Source: CAYNYF01 sp964401385 (GTDB lineage Bacteria; Planctomycetota; Phycisphaerae; SM23-33). From it: 48,952 bases of DNA. Below are positions 32,545 to 40,628 of the stretch, in pieces. The position numbers and the translations under genes were made by a program. The stretch spans positions 1-48,952 of the forward strand of contig CAYNYF010000029.1 in the NCBI GenBank assembly GCA_964401385.1, written 5' to 3'. The notes beneath the pieces are model-generated. The model searched no databases. It saw nothing but the letters and a program-made list of their open reading frames with translations, and was not told where the DNA came from. The first letter of the stretch is position 1. Every line of letters begins with the position of its first letter.

Positions 32545-33213
32545 TTACATCTTGGCGTTTTCCGGCGGCTCGGCGACGGCGGCCTCGGCGACGCTGAGGG
32601 ACATTCGCCTGTGACCACGGGCGAACTTGACCTGGACGACCAATTGCAGCAGCACCACGAACAGCGGATAGGCCACGAAGCGGGCGTAATACATAACTTG
32701 ATCGAACCAGGAGACGTCCTTGGCGTTCCAGGTCACGGATCGGGTCTGTTCGATGAGGTAGTCGAGGTTGTGCAGCGCTCCGGAGGCAAAGGTAGTCCGG
32801 GTTACCTGCTGCCAGGGAATCAGGAACACCAGCAGCAACAGCGACCAGAAGAAAGCGCCGATGAACCCGGCCACGCCGCCGGCCCGGCCGAGCAGCGCGA
32901 TCTTCACCGCCAGCAGCAGCGTCAGCGCCAGCAGCATGCCGGAGACCATGCCGGTAAACTTCGTCGCCGGCAAGAACCACCCGAGCGCGCGATACCACGT
33001 GTCGGCACGGGTGGCCGCGTCTTCATCGGCTGCCACCGCCACCACCGCCGGAGCCTTGTCTATCACGCCCCAAAAGCGGACCAGCACAAAGCCGGCAAAC
33101 TGGATGACCAGGCAGGCCAGAATCAGCCACCAGAACCAATTCTTGGCGGCGCGAATCGTACCGAAGGCTGTGCGGTATTGATCGTCGTCGACTTGCGTAC
33201 GCAACTGTTCCAT
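32545..33213 (-). CDS. Multi-spanning membrane protein, function unknown
   Basis: A 222-residue protein with about four hydrophobic segments: WFWWLILACLVIQFAGFVLV, MVSGMLLALTLLLAVKIALL, GFIGAFFWSLLLLVFLIPW and FVAYPLFVVLLQLVVQVKF. The start is ATG 33213 behind AAGGAG. A soluble loop of about 50 residues lies between the first and second segments. No transport or enzyme signature is visible. It follows hemL by 43 bases and may be co-transcribed with it; nothing links it to haem synthesis. Confidence 0.7.
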   Translation of the reverse strand: MEQLRTQVDDDQYRTAFGTIRAAKNWFWWLILACLVIQFAGFVLVRFWGVIDKAPAVVAVAADEDAATRADTWYRALGWFLPATKFTGMVSGMLLALTLLLAVKIALLGRAGGVAGFIGAFFWSLLLLVFLIPWQQVTRTTFASGALHNLDYLIEQTRSVTWNAKDVSWFDQVMYYARFVAYPLFVVLLQLVVQVKFARGHRRMSLSVAEAAVAEPPENAKM

Positions 33214-33256
33214 GGGCAGGCTCCTTCCCGCGAGGGCCTCAAGGGCCTCTGGCATG

Positions 33257-34585
33257 TTATCGGCTTGTGGAACGTTGATCCATGAGTTTTGCCGCGTCCG
33301 CGAAAGCCGCCCGGGCGGCCTCGGCGGTCCGCTCCAGGTCCGTGCCGGTATGCGCGGCCGAGACGAACATCGACTCGAACTGACTGGGCGCCAGATTGAC
33401 CCCCCCCGCCAACATGGCGCCGAAGAAGGCCGCGTACGCGCCGGTGTTTGAGGCCCGGGCGGAATCATAGTCCTTCACGGGCCCGGGCGAAAAGAAACAG
33501 CACAACATGCTGCCGACCCGGTTGAAGCAGACTTTCCCGGCTAGCCCGGCGCTCCTGGCCGCCTCGATGAGCCCGATCGCCAGCGTCGCCGACTGCACCT
33601 CCAACTGCCCGTGAACCTCGCCGTCGCGCAGGATGCGCAACGTCGCAGCCCCGGCCGCCATCGCCAGCGGGTTGCCCGACAGCGTGCCGGCCTGGTAGAC
33701 CGGACCTTCCGGGGAGAGGTTGGCCATCAGCTCTCGCCGCCCGCCGAACGCACCGACGGGCAGCCCGCCGCCGATGATCTTGCCCAGCGTGGTGATGTCG
33801 GCCCGCACGCCGTAAAGCTCCTGCGCTCCGCCGTAGGCGATGCGAAAGCCGGTGATGACCTCGTCAAAGACCAGCAAGGCCCCGTACCGGTCGCACAGCC
33901 TTCGCAGGCGGGGAACGAACCCCTCCGCCGGCGGGATCACGCCCATGTTGCCCGCGACCGGCTCGACCAGCGCCGCGGCCATGCTCTCGCCGTGCTGATC
34001 GAAGGCGCTGTCCAGGGCGTCCGGATCGTTGTAGGGCACCAGGATCGTATCGCCGGTGGCGCCGCGCGGCACACCGGGCGAGGACGGCACCCCCAGCGTC
34101 GTCGCCCCGCTGCCGGCCGCCACCAGCAGCGCGTCGGCGTGGCCGTGGTAGCAGCCGGCGAACTTCAGGATCTTGTTCCTGCCGGTAGCCCCGCGGGCCA
34201 GCCGAACGGCCGACATCACCGCCTCGGTGCCGCTGGAGACGAACCGGAGCTTTTCGATGGAAGGAAATGCCGCGACGATGATTTCGGCCAACTCCGTCTC
34301 GCCCCGGGTGGGGGCGCCGTAGCAGAAGCCGCGCTTCGCCGCCGCCGCCACCGCCTCGACCACTTTCGGGTGAGCGTGGCCCAGAATGCCCGGGCCGTAG
34401 CCGCAGACGTAGTCGATGTACTCGTTACCGTCGACGTCGGTGATCTTGGAGCCGCTGGCGGAGGCGATGAACCGCGGCAGCCCCCCCACGGCCGAAAACG
34501 CCCGCACCGGCGAGTTCACCCCGCCGACGAGAACCTTCCGTGCCAGCCGGAACGCCGCCTCGGATTGACTGGTTTTTCCAGCCAC
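33257..34585 (-). CDS. hemL: Glutamate-1-semialdehyde 2,1-aminomutase
   Basis: A 442-residue PLP enzyme of the HemL family, close to the usual 425-430. It converts glutamate-1-semialdehyde to 5-aminolevulinate, the start of tetrapyrrole and hence corrinoid synthesis. Family sequences: RAFSAVGG near the N-terminus, GYGPGILGHAHP, SSGTEAVMSAVRLARG, KFAGCYHGHAD, FDEVITGFR, and the PLP-lysine region TTLGKIIGGGLPVGA near residue 269. The start is GTG 34585 and the ribosome site is weak. Precorrin supply is relevant because both CODH/ACS and NrdJ in this window need cobamides; that link is general knowledge, not shown by the operon. Confidence 0.95.
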   Translation of the reverse strand: MAGKTSQSEAAFRLARKVLVGGVNSPVRAFSAVGGLPRFIASASGSKITDVDGNEYIDYVCGYGPGILGHAHPKVVEAVAAAAKRGFCYGAPTRGETELAEIIVAAFPSIEKLRFVSSGTEAVMSAVRLARGATGRNKILKFAGCYHGHADALLVAAGSGATTLGVPSSPGVPRGATGDTILVPYNDPDALDSAFDQHGESMAAALVEPVAGNMGVIPPAEGFVPRLRRLCDRYGALLVFDEVITGFRIAYGGAQELYGVRADITTLGKIIGGGLPVGAFGGRRELMANLSPEGPVYQAGTLSGNPLAMAAGAATLRILRDGEVHGQLEVQSATLAIGLIEAARSAGLAGKVCFNRVGSMLCCFFSPGPVKDYDSARASNTGAYAAFFGAMLAGGVNLAPSQFESMFVSAAHTGTDLERTAEAARAAFADAAKLMDQRSTSR

Positions 34586-34697
34586 GTCGCGTATTCTGCC
34601 CGATTACCGGTAGCCGGGAAAGACCGAAGTTGTGCCGGCCGCGTGCGGCGGCCCGGTTGCTCCCCGAACGCCAGAACGATCCTTCAAGGCCGCAGTG

Positions 34698-35363
34698 CTA
34701 CTTCTCCAGGACGATTGAATCCGGCTCTGCTCCCAGGTCCTTCAGGGTCGCGCTGATCTCCTTGACAAATGCGTCCGGCCCGCAGACGTAGAAGTTCTGC
34801 GAGAAATCCCGGACGCGTTCTTGCAGGAACTTTCCATCGAGGCGGGCGTGGTCGTAGCCGTCGGCCTTCTCCCGCGTCAGCGTCAGGATCAGACTCTCGC
34901 CCAGGATTTCGGCAAGCTCCTTCCGGAGGATCACGTCCCTGGCGGTCTTGTTGGAGAAGAGCAGCGTGTTCCCCGCGAGCGTCCCGTCCTGCCGCAGGCG
35001 GCGAAGAATGGCGATGAAGGGCGTGATTCCGGCCCCGCCGGCGATGAAGACGCCCGGGCCTTTATACTGGATCGTCCCCCAAACCTCGCGAAGGATCAGC
35101 TCGTCGCCGCCCTTGAGGCCGTGAAGCCTCTTGGTTACGCCCTCGTGGTCGAAGTAGCCCTTGATGGTGAACTCCAGGACCAAGTCCTCGGCCAGCGAGG
35201 TGAAGGTGAACGGCCGCTTCTTCTTCTCCCAGCCGGGCTGGTTGATGGAGACCTCCGTGGCCTGTCCCGGCGCGAATGTGTATCCCTCGGGCCGCTCGAC
35301 AATGAACCGCTTGACGTCATGGGTAACGAACTCCGTCATCAGAACCTTCGCCGTTCTTTGCAT
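34698..35363 (-). CDS. Ferredoxin-NADP reductase-like flavoprotein
   Basis: A 221-residue protein with the FNR fold only. The FAD-binding RPFTFTS motif is near residue 50, the NAD(P)-binding part has VFIAGGAGITPFIAILR, and the C-terminal NFYVCGPDAFVKEI matches the family's CGP motif. No ferredoxin or oxygenase domain is attached. It could pass electrons between NAD(P)H and a ferredoxin or flavodoxin. It lies between leuS and hemL on the same strand, without clear functional coupling to either. Confidence 0.82.
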   Translation of the reverse strand: MQRTAKVLMTEFVTHDVKRFIVERPEGYTFAPGQATEVSINQPGWEKKKRPFTFTSLAEDLVLEFTIKGYFDHEGVTKRLHGLKGGDELILREVWGTIQYKGPGVFIAGGAGITPFIAILRRLRQDGTLAGNTLLFSNKTARDVILRKELAEILGESLILTLTREKADGYDHARLDGKFLQERVRDFSQNFYVCGPDAFVKEISATLKDLGAEPDSIVLEK

Positions 35364-35485
35364 GAGACGTCCCCTTTCTCGCCGGCAAATTATACCTATC
35401 CGGTCGAGCCATTGCCAACCGGCGGCGCCGTCGGGCGCCGACGCCGATGACTTGAAGAAACGGCCCGCTCGCGGCTCGCGCGAGG

Positions 35486-38329
35486 TTACTTCACGACGAG
35501 ATTGACCAGCCTTCCGGCGACGACGATTTTCTTGACGATCTTCTTGCCCTTCAGGGCCGCGGCGACCTTGGGTTCCGAGAGGGCAGCCTCGACGACCGCC
35601 TCTTCGCCGGCGTCGGCGTCCACTTCAATCCGCCCGCGGACCTTGCCGTTGACCTGCACCGCCAGTTGGACGCGCTCGGCGGCGATGAGGGCCTCGTCGT
35701 ACTCCGGCCAGGGCTCGTATGCCAGCGAGCCCTCGTGGCCGAGACGCTGCCACAGCTCCTCGCACAGGTGCGGCGCGAACGGCGAGAGCACCAGCACGAA
35801 GCGCTCGGCCTGATCGGGCGTGAGCCTGCCGACCTTGTAGACGGCGTTGACGAACTCCATCATGGCGGCGATGGCGGTGTTGAACTTCATCGCCTCGATA
35901 TCCTCGCCGACTTTCTTGATGAGCCGGTGGAGGGATCTCTCGAGCTCCTTGTTCCTCTGGTCGGTTACGATCATAGTCACGCGCACGACCTGCCCATCCT
36001 GCCTGGCCAACCACCCGGCAATGAGTCGCCAGACACGGTGTAGGAACCGGTGCACGCCGGGGACGTCGCGGGTGTTCCACGGCTTGGAGGCCTCCAGCGG
36101 GCCCATGAACATCTCGTACAGTCGGAAGCTGTCGGCGCCGTACTCGGCGATCACGTCATCCGGGTTGACGACGTTCTTGAGGCTCTTGGACATCTTCTCC
36201 ACAGACTCGCTGAGCTCCTCGCCGGTCTTCCTGTGCCGAGGCGCCTCGCCGGAGGCGTCCACCTGGTCGTAGGCGACGTACACGCCGCGGCCGTCCCGGT
36301 ACGCATAGGAGCGGATCATGCCCTGGTTGAACAGCTTGGCAAAGGGCTCGGGCGTGGAGACGAAGCCCAGGTCGTAGAGCACCTTGTGCCAGAAGCGGGC
36401 GTACAGCAGGTGCAGCACGGCGTGCTCGGCCCCGCCGACGTAGAGATCCACGCCCTTCTCGCCCATCCAGTGCTTTTCGATCGCGGGGTCGCAGAAGGCG
36501 TTTTGGTTTTTCGGATCGAGGAAGCGGAGGTAGTACCAGCAGCTCCCGGCCCACTGGGGCATGGCGTTGGTCTCGCGCTTCGCCGGCTGGCCGCAGGCCG
36601 GGCAGGTGGTCGCCACCCAGTCGGTCAGCCTCGCCAGCGGCGGCTGCGGCGGGGCGCTGGGATCCTCGGACGCCGCGGGCCTGAAGTCCTCCATCTCCGG
36701 CAGCTCCAGGGGCAGTTGCCCTTCCGGCAGCCCCACCACCCCGCACTTGTCGCAGTGGACGATCGGGAACGGCTCGCCCCAGTACCACTGCCGGCTGAAG
36801 ATCCAGTCGCGGAGCTTGTAATTGACGGCGAACCGGCCAAGGCCGCCTTTTTCCAGATCCTCGTTGATCTTCTCGATGAACTCGCCCGTCGGCAGCCCGT
36901 CGTATTTGCCGGAATTGACAGCCACGCCCTCGTCCACGTAGCCGCGCCAGTCGACGCCTTCGGCCGGCTGGACCACCTGAATGACGGCCAGGTCGAACTG
37001 CTCGGCGAACTCCAGGTCGCGCGTGTCGTGGGCGGGCACGGCCATAATGGCCCCGGTGCCGTAGGTCATCATGACGTAGTCGGCCACCCACACGGGGATC
37101 TTCCGGCGGTTGACCGGGTTGATGGCATAGGCGCCGGTGAAGACGCCGGTCTTTTCCTTCGTCTCGGCGATGCGCTCCAGCTCGCTCTTGCGGGAAGCCT
37201 GCTCGACGTAGGCGCGGACCGCCTCGCGCTGTGAGTCCGTGGTGATCCCCTCCACCAGCGGGTGCTCGGGGGCGAGGACCATGTAGGTCGCCCCGAAGAG
37301 CGTGTCCGGCCGGGTGGTGTAGACGCGTATGACCATGTCCTCCTCGCGCGCCGGGAAGCCGCCCTCGGCGCGCTCGGCGAACCAGTCGTCACTGCCGACG
37401 GCCTCCATGGGGAAGTCCACCTCGGCCCCGGTGGATTTTCCGATCCAGTTCCGCTGCATGAGCTTGATGGACTCCGGCCAGTCCAGCACGTCCAGGTCCG
37501 CCAGCAGCCGCTCGGCATAGGCGGTGATGCGGAGCATCCACTGGCGCAGGGCCCGGCGATACACGGGGAAATCGCCGCGATCGGACCGGCCCTCGTTGGT
37601 GACCTCCTCATTGGCCAGCACCGTCCCCAACTGCGGGCACCAGTTGACCGGCACCTCGGCCATGTAGGCCAGGCGGTGTCTGTCGATGACCTGCCGCTGC
37701 TGGTCGGCCTCGAGTTCGTAGAACTTGATGAACCCACCCGGCAGGCCCCCGATGACCTCGATTCCCGGCGGGGCAGCCACGACGTCGCCGGCTACGTCCA
37801 CCAGCAGTTCGCCCCGCTGGAGCTTGTCGGCCAGCTCCGCGATCGGCCGGGCGGCGCCGGCGTCCGGATCGTACCAACTGTTGAACATCTGGAGGAAGAT
37901 CCACTGCGTCCAGCGGTAGTAGCCGGGATCGGTCGTCGCCAGCCGGCGCGACCAGTCGTAGGAAAAGCCGAACGCCTTGATCTGCCGCTCGATGTTGGCG
38001 ATGTTGGCGGCCGTGCTGTCGCGGGGATGAACGCCGTGCTCGACGGCGTACTGCTGGGCGGGCAGGCCGAAGGCGTCGTAGCCCATCGGGTGCAGGACGT
38101 TGAAGCCCCTCATCCGCCTGAACCGGGCGACGATGTCCGTGCCGGTGTAGCCCTCGGGGTGTCCGACGTGCAGGCCGGCCCCGGAGGGATACGGGAACAT
38201 GTCCAGGACGTAGAACTTCGGCCGGTCGACGAACCCCTTCTGGCCGGGGTTGGACTGGCGGAAGGTCTCGTTTTCCTCCCAGTACCGCTGCCATTTTTTC
38301 TCGATTGCCGTGAAGTCGTAGCCTGCCAT
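35486..38329 (-). CDS. leuS: Leucyl-tRNA synthetase
   Basis: A 947-residue class Ia synthetase that charges tRNA-Leu. It has the HIGH-type motif HVGHPEGYT near residue 53, the class signature GYDAFGLPAQQYA, a large editing insertion, a zinc-type CDKCGVVG and CPACGQPAKRE, and KMSKS (VEKMSKSLKNVVNP) near residue 713. The C-terminal anticodon-binding and hook domains are complete (AVQVNGKVRGRIEV). The start is ATG 38329. The 5' region contains a leader peptide with seven leucine codons and a terminator, so expression is probably adjusted by charged tRNA-Leu through attenuation (see the separate entries). Confidence 0.98.
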   Translation of the reverse strand: MAGYDFTAIEKKWQRYWEENETFRQSNPGQKGFVDRPKFYVLDMFPYPSGAGLHVGHPEGYTGTDIVARFRRMRGFNVLHPMGYDAFGLPAQQYAVEHGVHPRDSTAANIANIERQIKAFGFSYDWSRRLATTDPGYYRWTQWIFLQMFNSWYDPDAGAARPIAELADKLQRGELLVDVAGDVVAAPPGIEVIGGLPGGFIKFYELEADQQRQVIDRHRLAYMAEVPVNWCPQLGTVLANEEVTNEGRSDRGDFPVYRRALRQWMLRITAYAERLLADLDVLDWPESIKLMQRNWIGKSTGAEVDFPMEAVGSDDWFAERAEGGFPAREEDMVIRVYTTRPDTLFGATYMVLAPEHPLVEGITTDSQREAVRAYVEQASRKSELERIAETKEKTGVFTGAYAINPVNRRKIPVWVADYVMMTYGTGAIMAVPAHDTRDLEFAEQFDLAVIQVVQPAEGVDWRGYVDEGVAVNSGKYDGLPTGEFIEKINEDLEKGGLGRFAVNYKLRDWIFSRQWYWGEPFPIVHCDKCGVVGLPEGQLPLELPEMEDFRPAASEDPSAPPQPPLARLTDWVATTCPACGQPAKRETNAMPQWAGSCWYYLRFLDPKNQNAFCDPAIEKHWMGEKGVDLYVGGAEHAVLHLLYARFWHKVLYDLGFVSTPEPFAKLFNQGMIRSYAYRDGRGVYVAYDQVDASGEAPRHRKTGEELSESVEKMSKSLKNVVNPDDVIAEYGADSFRLYEMFMGPLEASKPWNTRDVPGVHRFLHRVWRLIAGWLARQDGQVVRVTMIVTDQRNKELERSLHRLIKKVGEDIEAMKFNTAIAAMMEFVNAVYKVGRLTPDQAERFVLVLSPFAPHLCEELWQRLGHEGSLAYEPWPEYDEALIAAERVQLAVQVNGKVRGRIEVDADAGEEAVVEAALSEPKVAAALKGKKIVKKIVVAGRLVNLVVK

Positions 38330-38375
38330 GGCATCACCCTTTTTGACCGATTCACCTCATTCGCGCAATGCGGGG

Positions 38376-38413
38376 AAAAAACAAGCCCCGCAATCCTTTC
38401 TGGATCGCGGGGC
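38376..38413 (-). terminator. Intrinsic terminator in the leuS leader
   Basis: A twelve-pair stem: GCCCCGCAATCC (38385-38396) with GGATCGCGGGGC (38402-38413), five-base loop, one G-U pair. On the minus strand it is followed by TTGTTTTTT. It lies 47 bases before the leuS ATG. The 5' arm is also complementary to a segment just after the leader stop codon, so this stem can be replaced by an antiterminator. Confidence 0.88.
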
Positions 38414-38503
38414 CGTTATGGTTTGGCTCGCTCCCGCGATCCGTCAGCGCACCAGCCCCAGCAGCAGACCAAGCAACCCAAGGCTGTCGTCGTGACGGAT
38501 CAT
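38414..38503 (-). promoter_or_regulatory. leuS transcription attenuator (segments 1 and 2)
   Basis: Four segments in the order expected for ribosome-mediated attenuation. Segment 1: GATCCGTCA (complement of 38493-38501), at leader codons 1-4. Segment 2: TGACGGATCGCGGG (complement of 38433-38446), which begins with the leader stop codon. Segment 3: CCCGCGATCC (complement of 38402-38411). Segment 4 is the terminator 3' arm. Segments 1 and 2 pair over nine bases; segments 2 and 3 pair over ten bases perfectly; segments 3 and 4 form the terminator. Stalling at the Leu codons would free segment 2 to pair with 3 and allow leuS transcription. The pairings are visible; the mechanism is inferred by analogy with leu and phe operons. 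Confidence 0.8.
38444..38503 (-). CDS. Leucine-rich leader peptide of leuS
   Basis: Nineteen codons, MIRHDDSLGLLGLLLGLVR, then TGA. Seven residues are Leu, including three consecutive CTG codons; TTG and CTT are also used. The start ATG 38503 follows GAGG at five bases. It stands about 10 bases after a predicted transcription start and 30 bases before the terminator stem. It is best explained as a control peptide translated to measure Leu-tRNA supply, not as a functional protein. Confidence 0.75.
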   Translation of the reverse strand: MIRHDDSLGLLGLLLGLVR

Positions 38504-38519
38504 CGCGACCTCATCGGTA

Positions 38520-38547
38520 ATTATCGACAGGCCGAGGGGGCAGTCAA
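38520..38547 (-). promoter_or_regulatory. Sigma70 promoter of the leuS leader
   Basis: Minus strand: TTGACT (38547-38542), 16 bases, GATAAT (38525-38520). Both hexamers match consensus at five of six positions. Transcription would start near 38513. Confidence 0.7.
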
Positions 38548-38624
38548 GCACCATTTCCCGGGCAATTCCCCAAGCGTGAAAGGCAAGGTCGAGCCCGCGG
38601 GTCGGCCGCCCCGGTGCTGGCGGC

Positions 38625-38930
38625 TCAGCCGCCCGCCAGCTTGGCGCGCACCTGTTCGGCCGTCATGTGCAGGATGCGGAATTCCTTCCGCCGACTGGCC
38701 GGGCCGCCCACGAGCCTGACGCTGCCGCTGCGCAGGTCGAGGGCGTCGGCCAGCAAGGCGGCGACGGCCTTGTTGGCCTTGCCCTTTTCGGGGGCGGCCG
38801 AAGTTGCGATCTTCAGACAATCGCCCAGCACGCCGACGATCCGGTCGCGCGATGAGCCCGGCACGGCCCTAACGGCAATGATCGCGCCGCCGTCGGCGTC
38901 GCGAATCTTGATGTTCCGGGTGTCCTGCAT
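38625..38930 (-). CDS. yggU: YggU/DUF167-family protein
   Basis: A 101-residue protein of the DUF167 (YggU) family. It has VRAVPGSSRDRIVGVLGDCLKI, then AAPEKGKANKAV, and VRLVGGPASRRKEFRI, the normal order of conserved blocks. The function is unknown; family members often sit beside YggT or proC, which is not the case here. The start is ATG 38930. It lies 51 bases after leuD on the same strand and 78 bases before the leuS leader promoter. Confidence 0.88.
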   Translation of the reverse strand: MQDTRNIKIRDADGGAIIAVRAVPGSSRDRIVGVLGDCLKIATSAAPEKGKANKAVAALLADALDLRSGSVRLVGGPASRRKEFRILHMTAEQVRAKLAGG

Positions 38931-38981
38931 GGGCGTTGGTCGGCGGCGGCCTGACGATGTTGCCCGCCCGTCAAACGAGAG

Positions 38982-39542
38982 TTACTTGAGCATTCCCTGC
39001 CGGCGAGCGTATTCGAAGATCCCGCGGGCATCGATGATGGCCGCGGCGTCGCCGAGCGGGCGCAACTCGAAGCGCTGGCCGGTCCGGAGGTCCTTCAACG
39101 TGGCCGCGGCCGTGTCGATCTCCACCTCATCGCCCGTGCCGACCGCCCCGATCAACCGGCAGCGGCCTTCAAACGGCACCAGGTACCCGCCGTTGACGCT
39201 GTTGCGATAGAAGATTCTCGCGTACGACTCGGCCACGACGGCGGCAACGCCCGCCTCGGCCAGCGCCAGCGGGGCATGCTCGCGCGACGAGCCGCAGCCG
39301 AAGTTCCTGCCCGCCACCACCACGGTGTACTCGCTGACGAAACTCTCGCCGTCGACAAATGCGACATTGCCCCGCGGCAGGCCCGATTCGGCCGCCGGAA
39401 CCCCGGAGAAGGCATGCCGCCCAAAGTACCTGCGCTCCTCCGGGATGGCGGGGTTGTAGGAAAGGTACCGTGCCGGGATGATCTGGTCCGTGTCGACGTT
39501 ATCGCCGAGCACGAACGCCCTGCCGCAGATTCGCTTTTCCAT
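38982..39542 (-). CDS. leuD: 3-isopropylmalate dehydratase small subunit
   Basis: A 186-residue LeuD swivel-domain subunit. It isomerises 2- to 3-isopropylmalate together with LeuC, in leucine synthesis. Conserved blocks are LGDNVDTDQIIPARYL near the N-terminus and VVAGRNFGCGSSREHAPLAL. The length fits archaeal-type LeuD (about 165-190) more than the 200-residue enterobacterial type. The start is ATG 39542. No leuC, leuA or leuB is adjacent. A strong terminator 166 bases upstream separates it from the region behind nrdJ. Its closeness to leuS with its leucine attenuator is notable. Confidence 0.93.
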   Translation of the reverse strand: MEKRICGRAFVLGDNVDTDQIIPARYLSYNPAIPEERRYFGRHAFSGVPAAESGLPRGNVAFVDGESFVSEYTVVVAGRNFGCGSSREHAPLALAEAGVAAVVAESYARIFYRNSVNGGYLVPFEGRCRLIGAVGTGDEVEIDTAAATLKDLRTGQRFELRPLGDAAAIIDARGIFEYARRQGMLK

Positions 39543-39707
39543 CGTCCAGTGCCCTCACCGTTGGCAAGCCGTCTGTGACCGAACCGGGGGCATTCTATCG
39601 CCCGCCGCGGCCAGCGGAAAGCCCAAGGCTGACTGCCCGGAGAAGGAAACTCCCGGACACATGGCAAGCCGGCGAGTGCTCGGCGGAGCGGCCGGTCACA
39701 TGGGCGC

Positions 39708-39751
39708 AAAAAAGGGCGACACCCAGGCGGAGGGAGTCCTGAGAATCGCCC
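39708..39751 (-). terminator. Intrinsic terminator upstream of leuD
   Basis: A two-part stem: GGGCGA with TCGCCC, and CCCAGG with CCTGAG (one G-U), from 39714 to 39751. Six T residues follow on the minus strand (39708-39713). It ends the transcript coming from the nrdJ side. Confidence 0.75.
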
Positions 39752-39793
39752 CTACTAGCCGCAACCCGAACGTAGGCGGAGGGAGACCTACGT
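39725..39793 (-). repeat. Tandem hairpins sharing the 12-base motif AGGCGGAGGGAG
   Basis: The 12-mer occurs at 39725-39736 and 39774-39785, 49 bases apart. The second copy sits in a perfect seven-pair hairpin (39770-39793, ACGTAGG with CCTACGT); the first forms the top of the terminator hairpin. On the minus-strand RNA both loops would show CUCCCUCC, which is complementary to ribosome-binding sites. A regulatory RNA is possible. Confidence 0.45.
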
Positions 39794-40628
39794 CCTTTAG
39801 GGTGCAGCGGACACTTCCTTGATTGTTCGTTCAATCCATCCATGCCCACGCCGCCGCCCTCGCGGCCGCAGCGTGTTTCTTGTCTTCCTTCTCGGCAGAC
39901 TCAACAAGGATTCTTGAACAAATTTGGGGCGGCGCGGCGCTGTGAACACCGCCCCGACGTTGGAGGCCCCGGGCAAGAACCATCCCCTCGGCGGCCTCGA
40001 CCTTTCTTCCTCGCGCGCGGCCAACATCCGGCATGAGCCTCCGTTCGCTGCCGACAGCGCCAATGTTCCCACGCGCTACCTTTGGCGGAGACCGGCGCGA
40101 AACCCCACGTCGCAATTACAGGCATCCCTTCACTGCGACGAGGGCAATTCACCCGGACACTCCGCACGGTCAATACGCGATCCGTCCCTCCGTGGACGCA
40201 TCGACTCAGGCCCCAGCGAGGGCCTGATGGGTCGGCCCGAGCAGTGCCAACCAAGCCTTCCCGCCGTGTCAACCGAACCAGAGCGGAAGCACCGACGCCA
40301 ACTCATCCCGGTCCGCTCGGTGCCGCCTGGGCCGGCCTACCCGGCTTGAAGAGCTGGGTGCAACCGTCTCTCCAGCCGTGACATAAGAGGCTCGGACCGA
40401 CAAACGCCAGCCACTTGTAAAGTCGGACTTCAGAGAAACCGTTCCTATCGAACGGCCACCACTGCCCAAGAACTGCTACGACTGGAAGCGACCTGGAGTT
40501 CATCCCGCCGGGTCGCGTCCGCCGTTTTAGCCACCACCCAGCCGCACGGGTTTTGCCCGCGACAGTCCGCAACAACCCGTGCCGGTACTACCCACTCTTG
40601 AACGCACGGCCTCCGGGGCCATGCTGGT

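Larger units (their letters stand above)
39543..40628. other. 1.1-kb apparently non-coding, hairpin-rich region
   Basis: It lies between the nrdJ stop and leuD. Reading frames here are short, start without ribosome sites and give Arg/Trp/Pro-rich products of no known family. Long perfect stems occur: GCACGGGTT with AACCCGTGC (40544-40582), CGTCGCA with TGCGACG (40108-40140), TCAGGCCC with GGGCCTGA (40206-40227), and the two hairpins listed below. The stems and the T-run at 39708 favour a minus-strand structured RNA or a long nrdJ 3' region. I could not match it to a known RNA family. Confidence 0.45.

Noticed and set aside
40303..40575. A 90-codon frame behind nrdJ, considered as a protein or group II intron fragment
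   Set aside because: No ribosome site, no reverse transcriptase or intron domain V could be found; structured non-coding sequence is the safer reading.
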